DNA from: Cellulomonas fulva
GTDB taxonomy: Bacteria > Actinomycetota > Actinomycetes > Actinomycetales > Cellulomonadaceae
NCBI RefSeq assembly: GCF_018531375.1
Contig: NZ_JAHBOH010000001.1
Span: 1,674,001 to 1,738,000, forward strand
Reading direction: 5' to 3'
Length of the DNA stretch: 64,000 bases
In this document: positions 37,191-44,526 of the stretch, piece by piece
Position numbering within the stretch: the first letter of the stretch is position 1
How the letters are laid out: each line of letters starts with the position of its first letter
Notes under the pieces: model-generated
Told to the model about the DNA's origin: nothing
The model's database searches: none
What the model saw: only the letters and a program-made list of their open reading frames with translations
Made by a program: the position numbers and the translations under genes

Positions 37191-38270
37191 TCAGGCAGTG
37201 TCCCGATCGCTGAAGACCTCGACGGTCGGCTCACCTCGAGGGCTGAACTCCTCAGGGATCGCGACGACGTAGGTGAAGCTCTTGACGTCCAGTGTGCAGG
37301 CGTCGCCCTCAGCCACACCGGTGACGATCTGGATGACATCGCCTTCGATCCTGATGCGCTTCGGGAGATAGGGGCAGCTCGTGGATCCGCCCGTCCGGAG
37401 TGTCACCGTTCTGGCCGCGAGATCGACCACGGGCTCGCCGTTCTGGTTGGCGGACCAGCCGACTTCCGACGAGATGATCGTGACCGGATCGAAGGCCGAC
37501 CCCGAGACGTCATCCGCGCGGTACGGCGCCAGGTCGAGGGTGCGGGCGTCGGCGACGGCGACGACCGCGCGCTCGCTCTTGTCGTCGGCGGAGGTCTCCA
37601 CGATCGTGGCCTGGACGAACGGCCAGGCGGTGACCCGGTCGGGGATCTCGGTGTCGTCGCAGGCGATCAGGTGGACGCCGTCGTCGAGGCGGGTGGTGTC
37701 GCCCTGGGCGGCGTCGAGATGGACGGTGGTCTGCGCGTCCTCGTCGGGGTACAGGTAGCCGACGATGTCGCCGTCCTCGCCGACGAGCGCGAACGTGCCA
37801 GCGACCGGCACCGTGGCCGAGACCGACGCGTCCCCCGCGACGCCGAGCGTGACGGAGAGGTCGTCGTCGGCGGCGAGGACGAGCCCCGCGGCGTCCGGGC
37901 GGGTGTGGACCGTCAGGCCCACGGGCTCGCCGCAGGCGAAGTACTTCTGCCACAAGACCATCGGCGGCGGGTTCTCGATCCACGGGCTCTCGGTGGGCGA
38001 CGCGTCGCGGGTGATCGGCGCGGTCGGGTCGGTCGAGCTCGTGGTGGGGGCGGCAGGCAGGCGACCCGACGAGCCGTTCACCTGGGCCGCGCCGAACGCG
38101 ACGGCGCCCACCGCGCACGCGGCGACGGTGCCGGTGCCGACCTGCCGGGCGGCGCGGCGGCGGCGGACGCGCGTGGTGACTCGGCGCACGGCGGAGGCTC
38201 CGAGCGAGGGGGAGGCGGCGGCTGCGGCGTGCGCGAGGTCCGCGAGCTGGTCGTGCAGGTGGTCGCTCAT
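37191..38270 (-). CDS. Single-pass membrane partner of SigE-like sigma factor (pair 1)
   Basis: A 359-residue protein of unknown family. The cytoplasmic first 45 residues (MSDHLHDQLADLAHAAAAAS) end in an Arg cluster (RVRRRRAARQ), one helix follows (VAACAVGAVAFGAAQV), and about 285 residues lie outside, with four Cys. The ATG overlaps the stop of the sigma gene by 4 bases (ATGA), so it is translated with it. No zinc anti-sigma HxxxCxxC motif is seen. The layout (sigma gene, then inside tail-helix-outside domain) is shared with three other pairs in this region. Likely anti-sigma or sensor; the signal is unknown. Confidence 0.78.
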   Translation of the reverse strand: MSDHLHDQLADLAHAAAAASPSLGASAVRRVTTRVRRRRAARQVGTGTVAACAVGAVAFGAAQVNGSSGRLPAAPTTSSTDPTAPITRDASPTESPWIENPPPMVLWQKYFACGEPVGLTVHTRPDAAGLVLAADDDLSVTLGVAGDASVSATVPVAGTFALVGEDGDIVGYLYPDEDAQTTVHLDAAQGDTTRLDDGVHLIACDDTEIPDRVTAWPFVQATIVETSADDKSERAVVAVADARTLDLAPYRADDVSGSAFDPVTIISSEVGWSANQNGEPVVDLAARTVTLRTGGSTSCPYLPKRIRIEGDVIQIVTGVAEGDACTLDVKSFTYVVAIPEEFSPRGEPTVEVFSDRDTA

Positions 38271-38827
38271 CGTGTCCTCCGTGGGGTCAGGTCGAGTCGT
38301 TCGTCGGAGCCGGCGGCCTCGTCGGGCGGGTCGCCGAGGCGCTCGCGCAGGGCGCGGCGGCCGTCGGACAGGTAGCGCTTGACCGCGCCCGTGCTGAGCG
38401 AGAGCAGCGCCGCGATCTCGTCGACTGGCAGGTCCTCGACGTGGTGCAGCACGACGCACGTGCGCTCGCGCGGGCTGAGCCCGGCGAGCGCCTGCGCAAG
38501 GACCAAGCGGTTCCCGACGAGCAGGTCGGTCGGGCCGTCGGGTCCGTCCGTCGGGGTCGCGTCGGGCGCGGCGTGCAGGTGCCGGATGGTGGCCCAGTGC
38601 CGCCGGCGTCGGAAGCCGTCGATGTACAACGTGTGGATGGCTCGTCGTACATAGGCCTCCGCGGAGGCGACCTCGCCGGACGCGCGCCGGCCGGCGAAGA
38701 CCTTCACCAGCGCGTCCTGGACCAGGTCCTCGGCGTCGCGGAGGTCGCCGGTGAGCAGGTACGCGTGCCCGACGAGCGCGCGCCCGCGATCGCGGACCAG
38801 CTCGTCGAGCACCGCTTGCCAGGCCAT
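38267..38827 (-). CDS. SigE-family ECF-like sigma factor (pair 1)
   Basis: A 186-residue sigma-70 family factor of the short two-domain type. Region 2 is LVGHAYLLTGDLRDAEDLVQ DALVKVF (split here), with SAEAYVRRAIHTLYIDGFRR. Region 4 is LSPRERTCVVLHHVEDLPVD followed by EIAALLSLSTGAVKRYLSDG, the helix-turn-helix. The ATG at 38827 has GGAGGGG upstream; a GTG 21 bases earlier lacks one. Divergent from the pair 2 sigma gene across 128 bases. It probably directs its own operon and surface genes. Confidence 0.9.
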   Translation of the reverse strand: MAWQAVLDELVRDRGRALVGHAYLLTGDLRDAEDLVQDALVKVFAGRRASGEVASAEAYVRRAIHTLYIDGFRRRRHWATIRHLHAAPDATPTDGPDGPTDLLVGNRLVLAQALAGLSPRERTCVVLHHVEDLPVDEIAALLSLSTGAVKRYLSDGRRALRERLGDPPDEAAGSDERLDLTPRRTR

Positions 38828-38955
38828 CGAGTCCCCTCCGTCGTCCACCTTCCTACCCCTGATGACGCATGCCGCGGCGTCCCGGTTGGGGTCACGGCCG
38901 AAGCCGGCGTGTGGACCGGTAAACAGATCGGCTCCGCACGGCAGTCTTGGTGGGT

Positions 38956-39477
38956 ATGAGGAGCGGACCGTCGACGCAGGTCGCCGACGACGTGGGCGAC
39001 GAGGTCGCGCGGTTCGTCGGCGAGCACCGGCCGGCGCTCCTGCGGGTCGCGTTCGGTCTGTGCCGGGAGCGGACCGCGGCCGAGGACCTGGTCCAGGACA
39101 CGTCCGTCCGGCTGCTGGACCGCTGGGACCACGTCCGACGAGCGCGCCACCAGCTCGCCTACGTCCGCACGGTCATGGTGCGGCTCTACCTGGACCAGGT
39201 CGGGCGCTCGGAGGTGCCCGTGGTCAGCGCAGAGGTGAGCGAGCGAGCCGGGCCGGACGCGTACGCCGAGCTCGAGTCCGTGGCCGCCGCGGTGTCACTG
39301 GTCGCCGGGCTGCCGCCGCAGGCGCGGGCCGTCCTGACCCTGCGCTACATCGAGGACCTTGACGACCGCGAGATCGCCCAGGTCCTCGGCATCTCCCGCA
39401 GCACCGTGCGGGTCACCGCGCACAAGGCGCTGCGCAGGCTGTCCGTCACCGGACCGAGCCCGACGAGGAGGGCGTGA
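38956..39477 (+). CDS. SigE-family ECF-like sigma factor (pair 2)
   Basis: A 173-residue sigma factor from the ATG at 38956 (MRSGPSTQVADDVGD). Region 2: RVAFGLCRERTAAEDLVQDT, with RHQLAYVRTVMVRLYLDQVG. Region 4: LPPQARAVLTLRYIEDLDDR, then EIAQVLGISRSTVRVTAHKA. Divergent from pair 1, whose sigma is only moderately alike, so the two arose by an old duplication or were recruited separately. The stop overlaps the partner gene start by one base (TGATG). The shared upstream region is expected to hold promoters for both. Confidence 0.9.
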   Translation: MRSGPSTQVADDVGDEVARFVGEHRPALLRVAFGLCRERTAAEDLVQDTSVRLLDRWDHVRRARHQLAYVRTVMVRLYLDQVGRSEVPVVSAEVSERAGPDAYAELESVAAAVSLVAGLPPQARAVLTLRYIEDLDDREIAQVLGISRSTVRVTAHKALRRLSVTGPSPTRRA

Positions 39478-40871
39478 TGTTCACCGAGCAGGAGTTCCGC
39501 CACGCGTTCCGCGCCCAGGTCGACGCCGAGGTCGCCGACGTCGTCGGCCCCGACCGCGTCACCGCGCCGATCCCGGTGCGTCGCCGCCCCCGCTGGCCCC
39601 TCGTCGCCGCCGCGGCGGCCTCGGTCCTGGTGGTCGGGGGCGTCGGGCTCGTGGGCGCGCACCTCTTGGAGACGAAGCCGGCCCCGCCCGCGGTCCCCGA
39701 GGCGGTCGGCGCCGTGACCGTCGAGGGAGCGGTCGTGCCCGACGAGGACGTCGCCGACGTCAGGCTGCAGTCGGTCGACGGCTGCCTCGCGATCGACCCG
39801 GACACGTTGCTCGTCGTGAACAAGCCGGTCTGGTCCTGGGCGGGCGCGGCCGGCGAGCTCCGGTGGCTGCCCAGCAGCCAGAGCGAGGGGTACCACCTGG
39901 GCGACGAGTTCCAGCTTGGCGGGCAGCGCGTCGCCGTCGGCGATCTCGACCAGCCCGTGCTCCCGACGAGTTGCGCCGACTTCGACGGTGACCTCTGGCT
40001 CGCCGGCACCCCACTCCCTCGGGGTGCGGATGACCCGCCTCCGTTCGACGTTCGAGCGACGCCCGAGGTTGCGGTCGCGACCGTCGAGCAGGACAGCGGG
40101 TTCCAGGCGCTCGGCGGGGGCACGCTGAACGAGCTCGACGGGTGCGTGATGCTCGGCGACGCGCTGCTAGTCGTCGGACCGAGCTGGTTCTGGGACGCGC
40201 CGCGCGCGGTGCTCGTCGATCTGCGGTCCGCGACTGAGTTCCATCTGGGTGATCTGGTGAGAGTCGCCGGGAACGGCGTCGAGATCGGCGATGGCGATGT
40301 CTCCCTCGGCGGTCCGCTCACTCTCCCGGCGTCCTGCGCGTCCTACGAGGGTCTCGGTTGGTACGCCGGCCCGCGAGGCGGTGGCGACGGCGATGGGGTG
40401 TCTGATGGTCCCACCGGCGTGCAGCGCACCAAGGTCGCGCACGCGATCGGCGCGGTGCGGGACCGGTACCCGGGAGCCGACGGCGGGGGCGTGTACGACC
40501 GGGTCACCTCCACGTACACGATGTGGATCGTCGACGATGCGCCGGACGCCGAGAGGTACCGCGCCGAGCTGACGGAGGCACTCGCCGCCGACACCAGTGG
40601 GTCGACGACGATGGTCACGAAGACGACCGAGATCTCGGATGCCGAGGGTCAGGCGCTCGCCCGGGCTGTCGCCGACGCCGCCAACAACGACCCAGAGTTC
40701 CCTGGCTTCGGCTTCTCCGGCGGCTATTCGCCCGCCGACCAGGCCGTCGTCCTGCACGTGGGCAGTGCCTGGAACGACCCCGCCGCGCTCGAGTACCTGT
40801 ACACGCGGTTCGGGGACACGATCGTCCTGTCCAGCATCGAGCCCGCTGTCGCCGAGTCGATCGGGCCGTGA
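39477..40871 (+). CDS. Single-pass membrane partner of SigE-like sigma factor (pair 2)
   Basis: A 464-residue protein with a short inside tail (MFTEQEFRHAFRAQVDAEVA), an Arg/Pro junction, a helix (WPLVAAAAASVLVVGGVGLV) and a 400-residue outside part. The outside part repeats a motif of the form LxxxDGCLxIDxDTLLVVxxPxWxW (copies near residues 105 and 220), each followed by FxLGDxxxxxGxxVxxGD and a Cys. The last third differs (MVTKTTEISDAEGQALARAV). GAGGAGG precedes the ATG at 39477. Followed by a strong hairpin. No known family recognised; likely sensor or anti-sigma for its pair. Confidence 0.78.
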   Translation: MFTEQEFRHAFRAQVDAEVADVVGPDRVTAPIPVRRRPRWPLVAAAAASVLVVGGVGLVGAHLLETKPAPPAVPEAVGAVTVEGAVVPDEDVADVRLQSVDGCLAIDPDTLLVVNKPVWSWAGAAGELRWLPSSQSEGYHLGDEFQLGGQRVAVGDLDQPVLPTSCADFDGDLWLAGTPLPRGADDPPPFDVRATPEVAVATVEQDSGFQALGGGTLNELDGCVMLGDALLVVGPSWFWDAPRAVLVDLRSATEFHLGDLVRVAGNGVEIGDGDVSLGGPLTLPASCASYEGLGWYAGPRGGGDGDGVSDGPTGVQRTKVAHAIGAVRDRYPGADGGGVYDRVTSTYTMWIVDDAPDAERYRAELTEALAADTSGSTTMVTKTTEISDAEGQALARAVADAANNDPEFPGFGFSGGYSPADQAVVLHVGSAWNDPAALEYLYTRFGDTIVLSSIEPAVAESIGP

Positions 40872-40890
40872 GCAGAATCTCCCCGACCCA

Positions 40891-40932
40891 GTGATCCCTC
40901 CGGCTCTGAGCGGTCAGAGCCGGAGGGATCAC
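40891..40932. terminator. Bidirectional terminator hairpin
   Basis: Perfect 19-base arms GTGATCCCTCCGGCTCTGA (40891-40909) and its complement (40914-40932) with a GCGG loop. It lies between the convergent pair 2 partner (ends 40871) and the lipoprotein gene (ends 40952), 19 bases from each. Confidence 0.85.
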
Positions 40933-40951
40933 GGGGTCGCGGGTGGGTGGG

Positions 40952-42958
40952 TCAGGCGTTGGTGGAGGTGTCCGTCGAGTCGGTGGACGTGCCCGAGTCC
41001 TGCTGGTTCGGCATCTGGCCCGGGGCCGGGCGGTCGCCCATGTCGCCGCTGGGCGGGTTGCCCATGTCTCCGCCGGGGCCGCCACCCATGCCGCCGCCGC
41101 CCATGCCCGCGGTGACCTCGCCGGCGGTGCCGGTTCCGGCCTCGGTGGTGCCGGCCGTGCCACCGGAGCTCAGCGGACCTGCGACGGCGGAGCCGGCCGT
41201 GCCGCCCAGGACCGCGGTGTAGGTGTCGCCGTCGACGACGTCGGGCGAGGAGTAGACCACAGAGCCGAACGACTTGGTCGCGGTGAACGACGCCAGCAGG
41301 TCACCCTCGTCGGACACGACCTGGACCACGTCACCCGCCGAGCCCTGCGTCGTCAGCGTGATGCCGACGAACGACTGCGACGAGCCGTCGGACGGCGTCT
41401 GCGCCATGCCCGAGGACCCGACGGCGATCAGCTCGCCGCCCGAGATCTCGAACGTGCCGTTGTAGTCGAGCGACCCGTTGCCGCCGTTGGTCGGGCCGGA
41501 GACCACGACGGTCCCGCCGGTCATGGTCATCGACCCGTTCGAGTCGAGACCGTCGCCCTCGGCGTCGACGACGAGCGTCCCGCCCGCGATCGTGACCTGC
41601 ACGTTCTCGTCGGCGGCCATCTCGCCGCCGCCCATCCCGCCACCCATGTCGCCGCCGGGCGCTTGCTGAGCTGCCTCGTCGTTCGTGCTCTCGGTCGCGG
41701 TGTCGTCGGACGTGGCGTCCGCCGCCGAGCCGTTGATGCCGTCGTCGGACGTGACCAGCGTGATGTCGCCGTCCAGGATGGTGATCTCCTGCGCCTCGAG
41801 GCCCTCGACGGCCTGCGTGACGTCGACGGTGCCGCCGGAGATCTGCAGCGCGTACTCGCCGTGCACCGCGTCGTCGCCGGTCGCGAGGGTCAGGTCGCCG
41901 CCGGTGACGGAGACGACGGCGTCGGAGTGGATCGCGTCGTCGGCCGCGTCGACCGTGAGGGTCCCGCCGCCGACGACGACGCTCGCGTCACCGACCAGAC
42001 CCTTCGGCGAGCCGTCATCGGCCACGGTCGCGCCCGCGCCGCCGCCGGTGGTGACGGCCAGGGTGCCGCCCGCGACGAGCACGTCGGTGGTCGCGGTCAG
42101 CCCGTCGTCGCCCGCGGTGAGGGTCAGCGTGCCGTCGTTGACCAGCACGTACGCGAGCGTCGCGTCCTCGTCGTTGTCCGACTTCACCGCGTCGCCACCG
42201 GCCTGGACGGTGAGGTCGCCGCCGTCCACGACGACGTAGTCCTTGCCGCGGATGCCGTCGTCGACCGCGTCGACCGTGAGGGTCCCCGAGGAGATCACCA
42301 GGCCGTCCTTGGACACGATGCCGTCGTTGCCGTTGCCCTGGACGTCCAGCGCGCCGGTGCCCGTGATCGTCAGGTCGCCCGCGCTGAACAGGGCGCCGCT
42401 GGCCTCGTCGTCGTCCGCGTAGGACGCGGTGTCGGCGAGCGCGTTGTTCGAGCCGTCGGCCAGCACCACGACGACCTCGTCGGCCTCGAGGACCTGCAGG
42501 GGGGAGGTGGTCGAGCTCGTGAGGTCGACGCCGTCGAGGACGAGCGTGACGTCCTCGTCGGGCGCGGTCACGACGACCTGCCCGTCCGTCAGAGCACCCG
42601 ACAGGCGGTACACGCCGCCCGCGGAGATGGTGACGGTGTCGCCGTCGACCGCCACGGCGGACGAGTCCGACGAGGAGGCGCCGTCCGCGAGCGTCACGTC
42701 CACCACGTCGGCCTCGTCGTAGGAGCTGTCCGACGAGTGGGGCGCGGTGTTGGCCGCCATCGCGGACTCGACCGTGAGATCGGCGTCGGTGGAGGCGGGC
42801 ACGGTGGTTCCGGTGGTGTCCGCGGTGCCCGACGAGCCGGCGGACGCGGACGACGAGTCCGTCGTGCCGTCCGTGGACGTGCAGCCGGCCAGGATCAGCG
42901 CGACCACCGCCGCGGGGACAGCGGCTCGCAGGGCGGCCTTCTTCAGGGGGGTGCGCAT
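40952..42958 (-). CDS. Secreted lipoprotein with Cthe_2159-like carbohydrate-binding beta-helix
   Basis: A 668-residue surface lipoprotein. The signal peptide ends with the lipobox LILAGC (Cys near residue 26). The body repeats units such as GTLTVDAVDDGIRGKDYVVV, GGDLTVQAGGDAVKSDN and GGTLTVDAADDAIHSDAVVS, the stacked Asp-Asp-Gly-Ile strands of the Cthe_2159 parallel beta-helix family, which binds cellulose and pectin-like sugars. A Met/Gly-rich insert (GGGMGGGEM) and a Gly/Met/Pro-rich tail are odd. ATG at 42958. Read in the same direction as, and 44 bases after, the VTC gene; the three form a module with DUF4956. Confidence 0.85.
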   Translation of the reverse strand: MRTPLKKAALRAAVPAAVVALILAGCTSTDGTTDSSSASAGSSGTADTTGTTVPASTDADLTVESAMAANTAPHSSDSSYDEADVVDVTLADGASSSDSSAVAVDGDTVTISAGGVYRLSGALTDGQVVVTAPDEDVTLVLDGVDLTSSTTSPLQVLEADEVVVVLADGSNNALADTASYADDDEASGALFSAGDLTITGTGALDVQGNGNDGIVSKDGLVISSGTLTVDAVDDGIRGKDYVVVDGGDLTVQAGGDAVKSDNDEDATLAYVLVNDGTLTLTAGDDGLTATTDVLVAGGTLAVTTGGGAGATVADDGSPKGLVGDASVVVGGGTLTVDAADDAIHSDAVVSVTGGDLTLATGDDAVHGEYALQISGGTVDVTQAVEGLEAQEITILDGDITLVTSDDGINGSAADATSDDTATESTNDEAAQQAPGGDMGGGMGGGEMAADENVQVTIAGGTLVVDAEGDGLDSNGSMTMTGGTVVVSGPTNGGNGSLDYNGTFEISGGELIAVGSSGMAQTPSDGSSQSFVGITLTTQGSAGDVVQVVSDEGDLLASFTATKSFGSVVYSSPDVVDGDTYTAVLGGTAGSAVAGPLSSGGTAGTTEAGTGTAGEVTAGMGGGGMGGGPGGDMGNPPSGDMGDRPAPGQMPNQQDSGTSTDSTDTSTNA

Positions 42959-43002
42959 GGTTCTCTCCTCGGTTCAGGGGGGTAGCGGCCAGGGGGTAGC
43001 AG

Positions 43003-43791
43003 TCAGGCGGTGGCGGTCAGGCGCCGGCGCGGCTCGATGTGCCGGTCCAGGACGCGCCGCCACGGGGTCAGGGGCAGCTCGGGGTGCAGCAGGGCCATGC
43101 CGGTGCCGTACTTCGAGATGCGCACCGGGCGGTGGCCGTGACGCCACAGCACCCGGTCGGTGACCGACGGTGTCGCGCCGGTCTTGGTCTCGATCACGGC
43201 GAGCGGACCCATCGGGCGCTCGTCGCCGGTCTCGGGGTCGATCCACACCAGGTCGGTGTCGATCGTGGTGCGGGCGGTGACGCCCGGTCGTCCGCCGTCG
43301 ACCAGCAAGGTGGTGCGGCGGTAGCGGTTGGCGAGCGTGGGCTGCATCGGGCCGCTGACGCGACGCGCCGGGCCGAGCGAGCTCGTCGTGAACTTCCACG
43401 CGGTGTCCGTCAGGACCGTCGGCTCGCCGTCGTGCGGCTGGCGGAGCTTGACCGTGGCGCCGCGGGCGCCGCGCGTCTTGACCTCGACGAAGCAGTCGCC
43501 CGAGTCCGCGTACGTGCGGGTGCGGACCTTGTAGCGGCCGCGGCGACGCAGGGCCGCCCCGAGGTAGGAGTCCAGGTTCTCGGTGTCGAAGTACACCGAC
43601 TCGTACTCCGACGTGCGCCGGCCCTCGATCTCCAGGACGCGCGCGCCCTGCGTGAGCGGCAGCGTCGCGAGCGCGCTCGTCGGGACCACGTACTTGCGGT
43701 CCACCCGGGTCTGCAGCGCGGCGCCGGCGTCGTTGATCTCCGCCAGGCCGATCGCCGGGACCAGCGTGAGCCGGTCCTCGAAGACGCTCAT
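43003..43791 (-). CDS. VTC (polyphosphate polymerase-like) domain protein
   Basis: A 262-residue triphosphate-tunnel fold protein like the catalytic domain of the yeast vacuolar polyphosphate polymerase. All tunnel motifs are kept: QTRVDRKYVVP, SVYFDTENLDSYL, GRYKVRTRTYADSGDCFVEV (ending in ExK with KTRG), NRYRRTTLL, VIETKTGATPS and RISKYGTG. The bacterial proteins are often placed beside DUF4956 and CotH or beta-helix proteins and their product is not established. The ATG overlaps the DUF4956 stop (ATGA). It may make polyphosphate or phosphorylate a surface component; the motifs support nucleotide triphosphate binding. Confidence 0.92.
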   Translation of the reverse strand: MSVFEDRLTLVPAIGLAEINDAGAALQTRVDRKYVVPTSALATLPLTQGARVLEIEGRRTSEYESVYFDTENLDSYLGAALRRRGRYKVRTRTYADSGDCFVEVKTRGARGATVKLRQPHDGEPTVLTDTAWKFTTSSLGPARRVSGPMQPTLANRYRRTTLLVDGGRPGVTARTTIDTDLVWIDPETGDERPMGPLAVIETKTGATPSVTDRVLWRHGHRPVRISKYGTGMALLHPELPLTPWRRVLDRHIEPRRRLTATA

Positions 43792-44399
43792 CGCAGGGTC
43801 CCGGGCTCGGTCGCGTACGTGGTCGTCGCGGCGGCGGTGCTCGCGCCGGCCGGAAGGGTGCCGGCCGAGTAGCGGACGTCGACCACGGTCGTGTCGTTCA
43901 CCAGGTCGAGGCGCTGCACGGTCACCGAGTGGACCCGCCCGCCGAGCAGCCGCTCGAGGTGCGCGACGAGCGCGGTCTCGTCGGCGATCGCCCGGTCGAC
44001 GACCACGATCTGCTGCCGCAGCCGGTGCAGGATCCGCGGGCTGTCGGCGACCGCGATCACGACGACGAGCGCGGCCATCAGGCCGACCCCGAGCGTCAGG
44101 CTCGTGGTCCCGAGCCCGCCGATCAGGCCGAGCGCGAGCGCCGCGAAGTAGTAGGCGACCTCGGACTGCGCCAGCTCCGTGGACCGCAGCCGGATGATCG
44201 ACAGCACCCCGAACAGCCCCAGGCCGAGGCCTGCGGCGATCGTGCTCTGGGCGAGCGCGGCCGAGACGGCGAGGACGCCGACATTGACCGCGAGGAAGGC
44301 GACGACGAGATCCCGGCGCCGGTGCCGCGGCAGGTACACCGCGAACGTGAGGACGAGGATCGCGACGAGGTCGGCCGCGTAGAGGGCGTAGGGGGACAC
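43788..44399 (-). CDS. DUF4956 membrane protein
   Basis: A 203-residue protein with four predicted helices (LVAILVLTFAVYLPR, VAFLAVNVGVLAVSAALA, AAGLGLGLFGVLSIIRLRST, GLGTTSLTLGVGLMAALVV) and a C-terminal soluble part. The GLGLFGVLSIIRLRSTEL and AYYFAALALGLIGG segments are the family signature. The GTG start has GGAGG 5 bases upstream. First gene of the DUF4956-VTC-lipoprotein operon. Its partnership with VTC proteins is conserved but of unknown purpose; export of a VTC product is one possibility. Confidence 0.9.
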   Translation of the reverse strand: MSPYALYAADLVAILVLTFAVYLPRHRRRDLVVAFLAVNVGVLAVSAALAQSTIAAGLGLGLFGVLSIIRLRSTELAQSEVAYYFAALALGLIGGLGTTSLTLGVGLMAALVVVIAVADSPRILHRLRQQIVVVDRAIADETALVAHLERLLGGRVHSVTVQRLDLVNDTTVVDVRYSAGTLPAGASTAAATTTYATEPGTLR

Positions 44400-44526
44400 C
44401 GGGGCCTCCTGAAGGTCGGGGCTTGCTGACAGACCTCAGTCAGCCAGCCCGACCTGGAGGAACGCTGGGCCTTCCCTGGGCCCCCGGTCCGAGTTCGTTC
44501 ACCCGCCGTTCATCGGTGCGCGAGCG

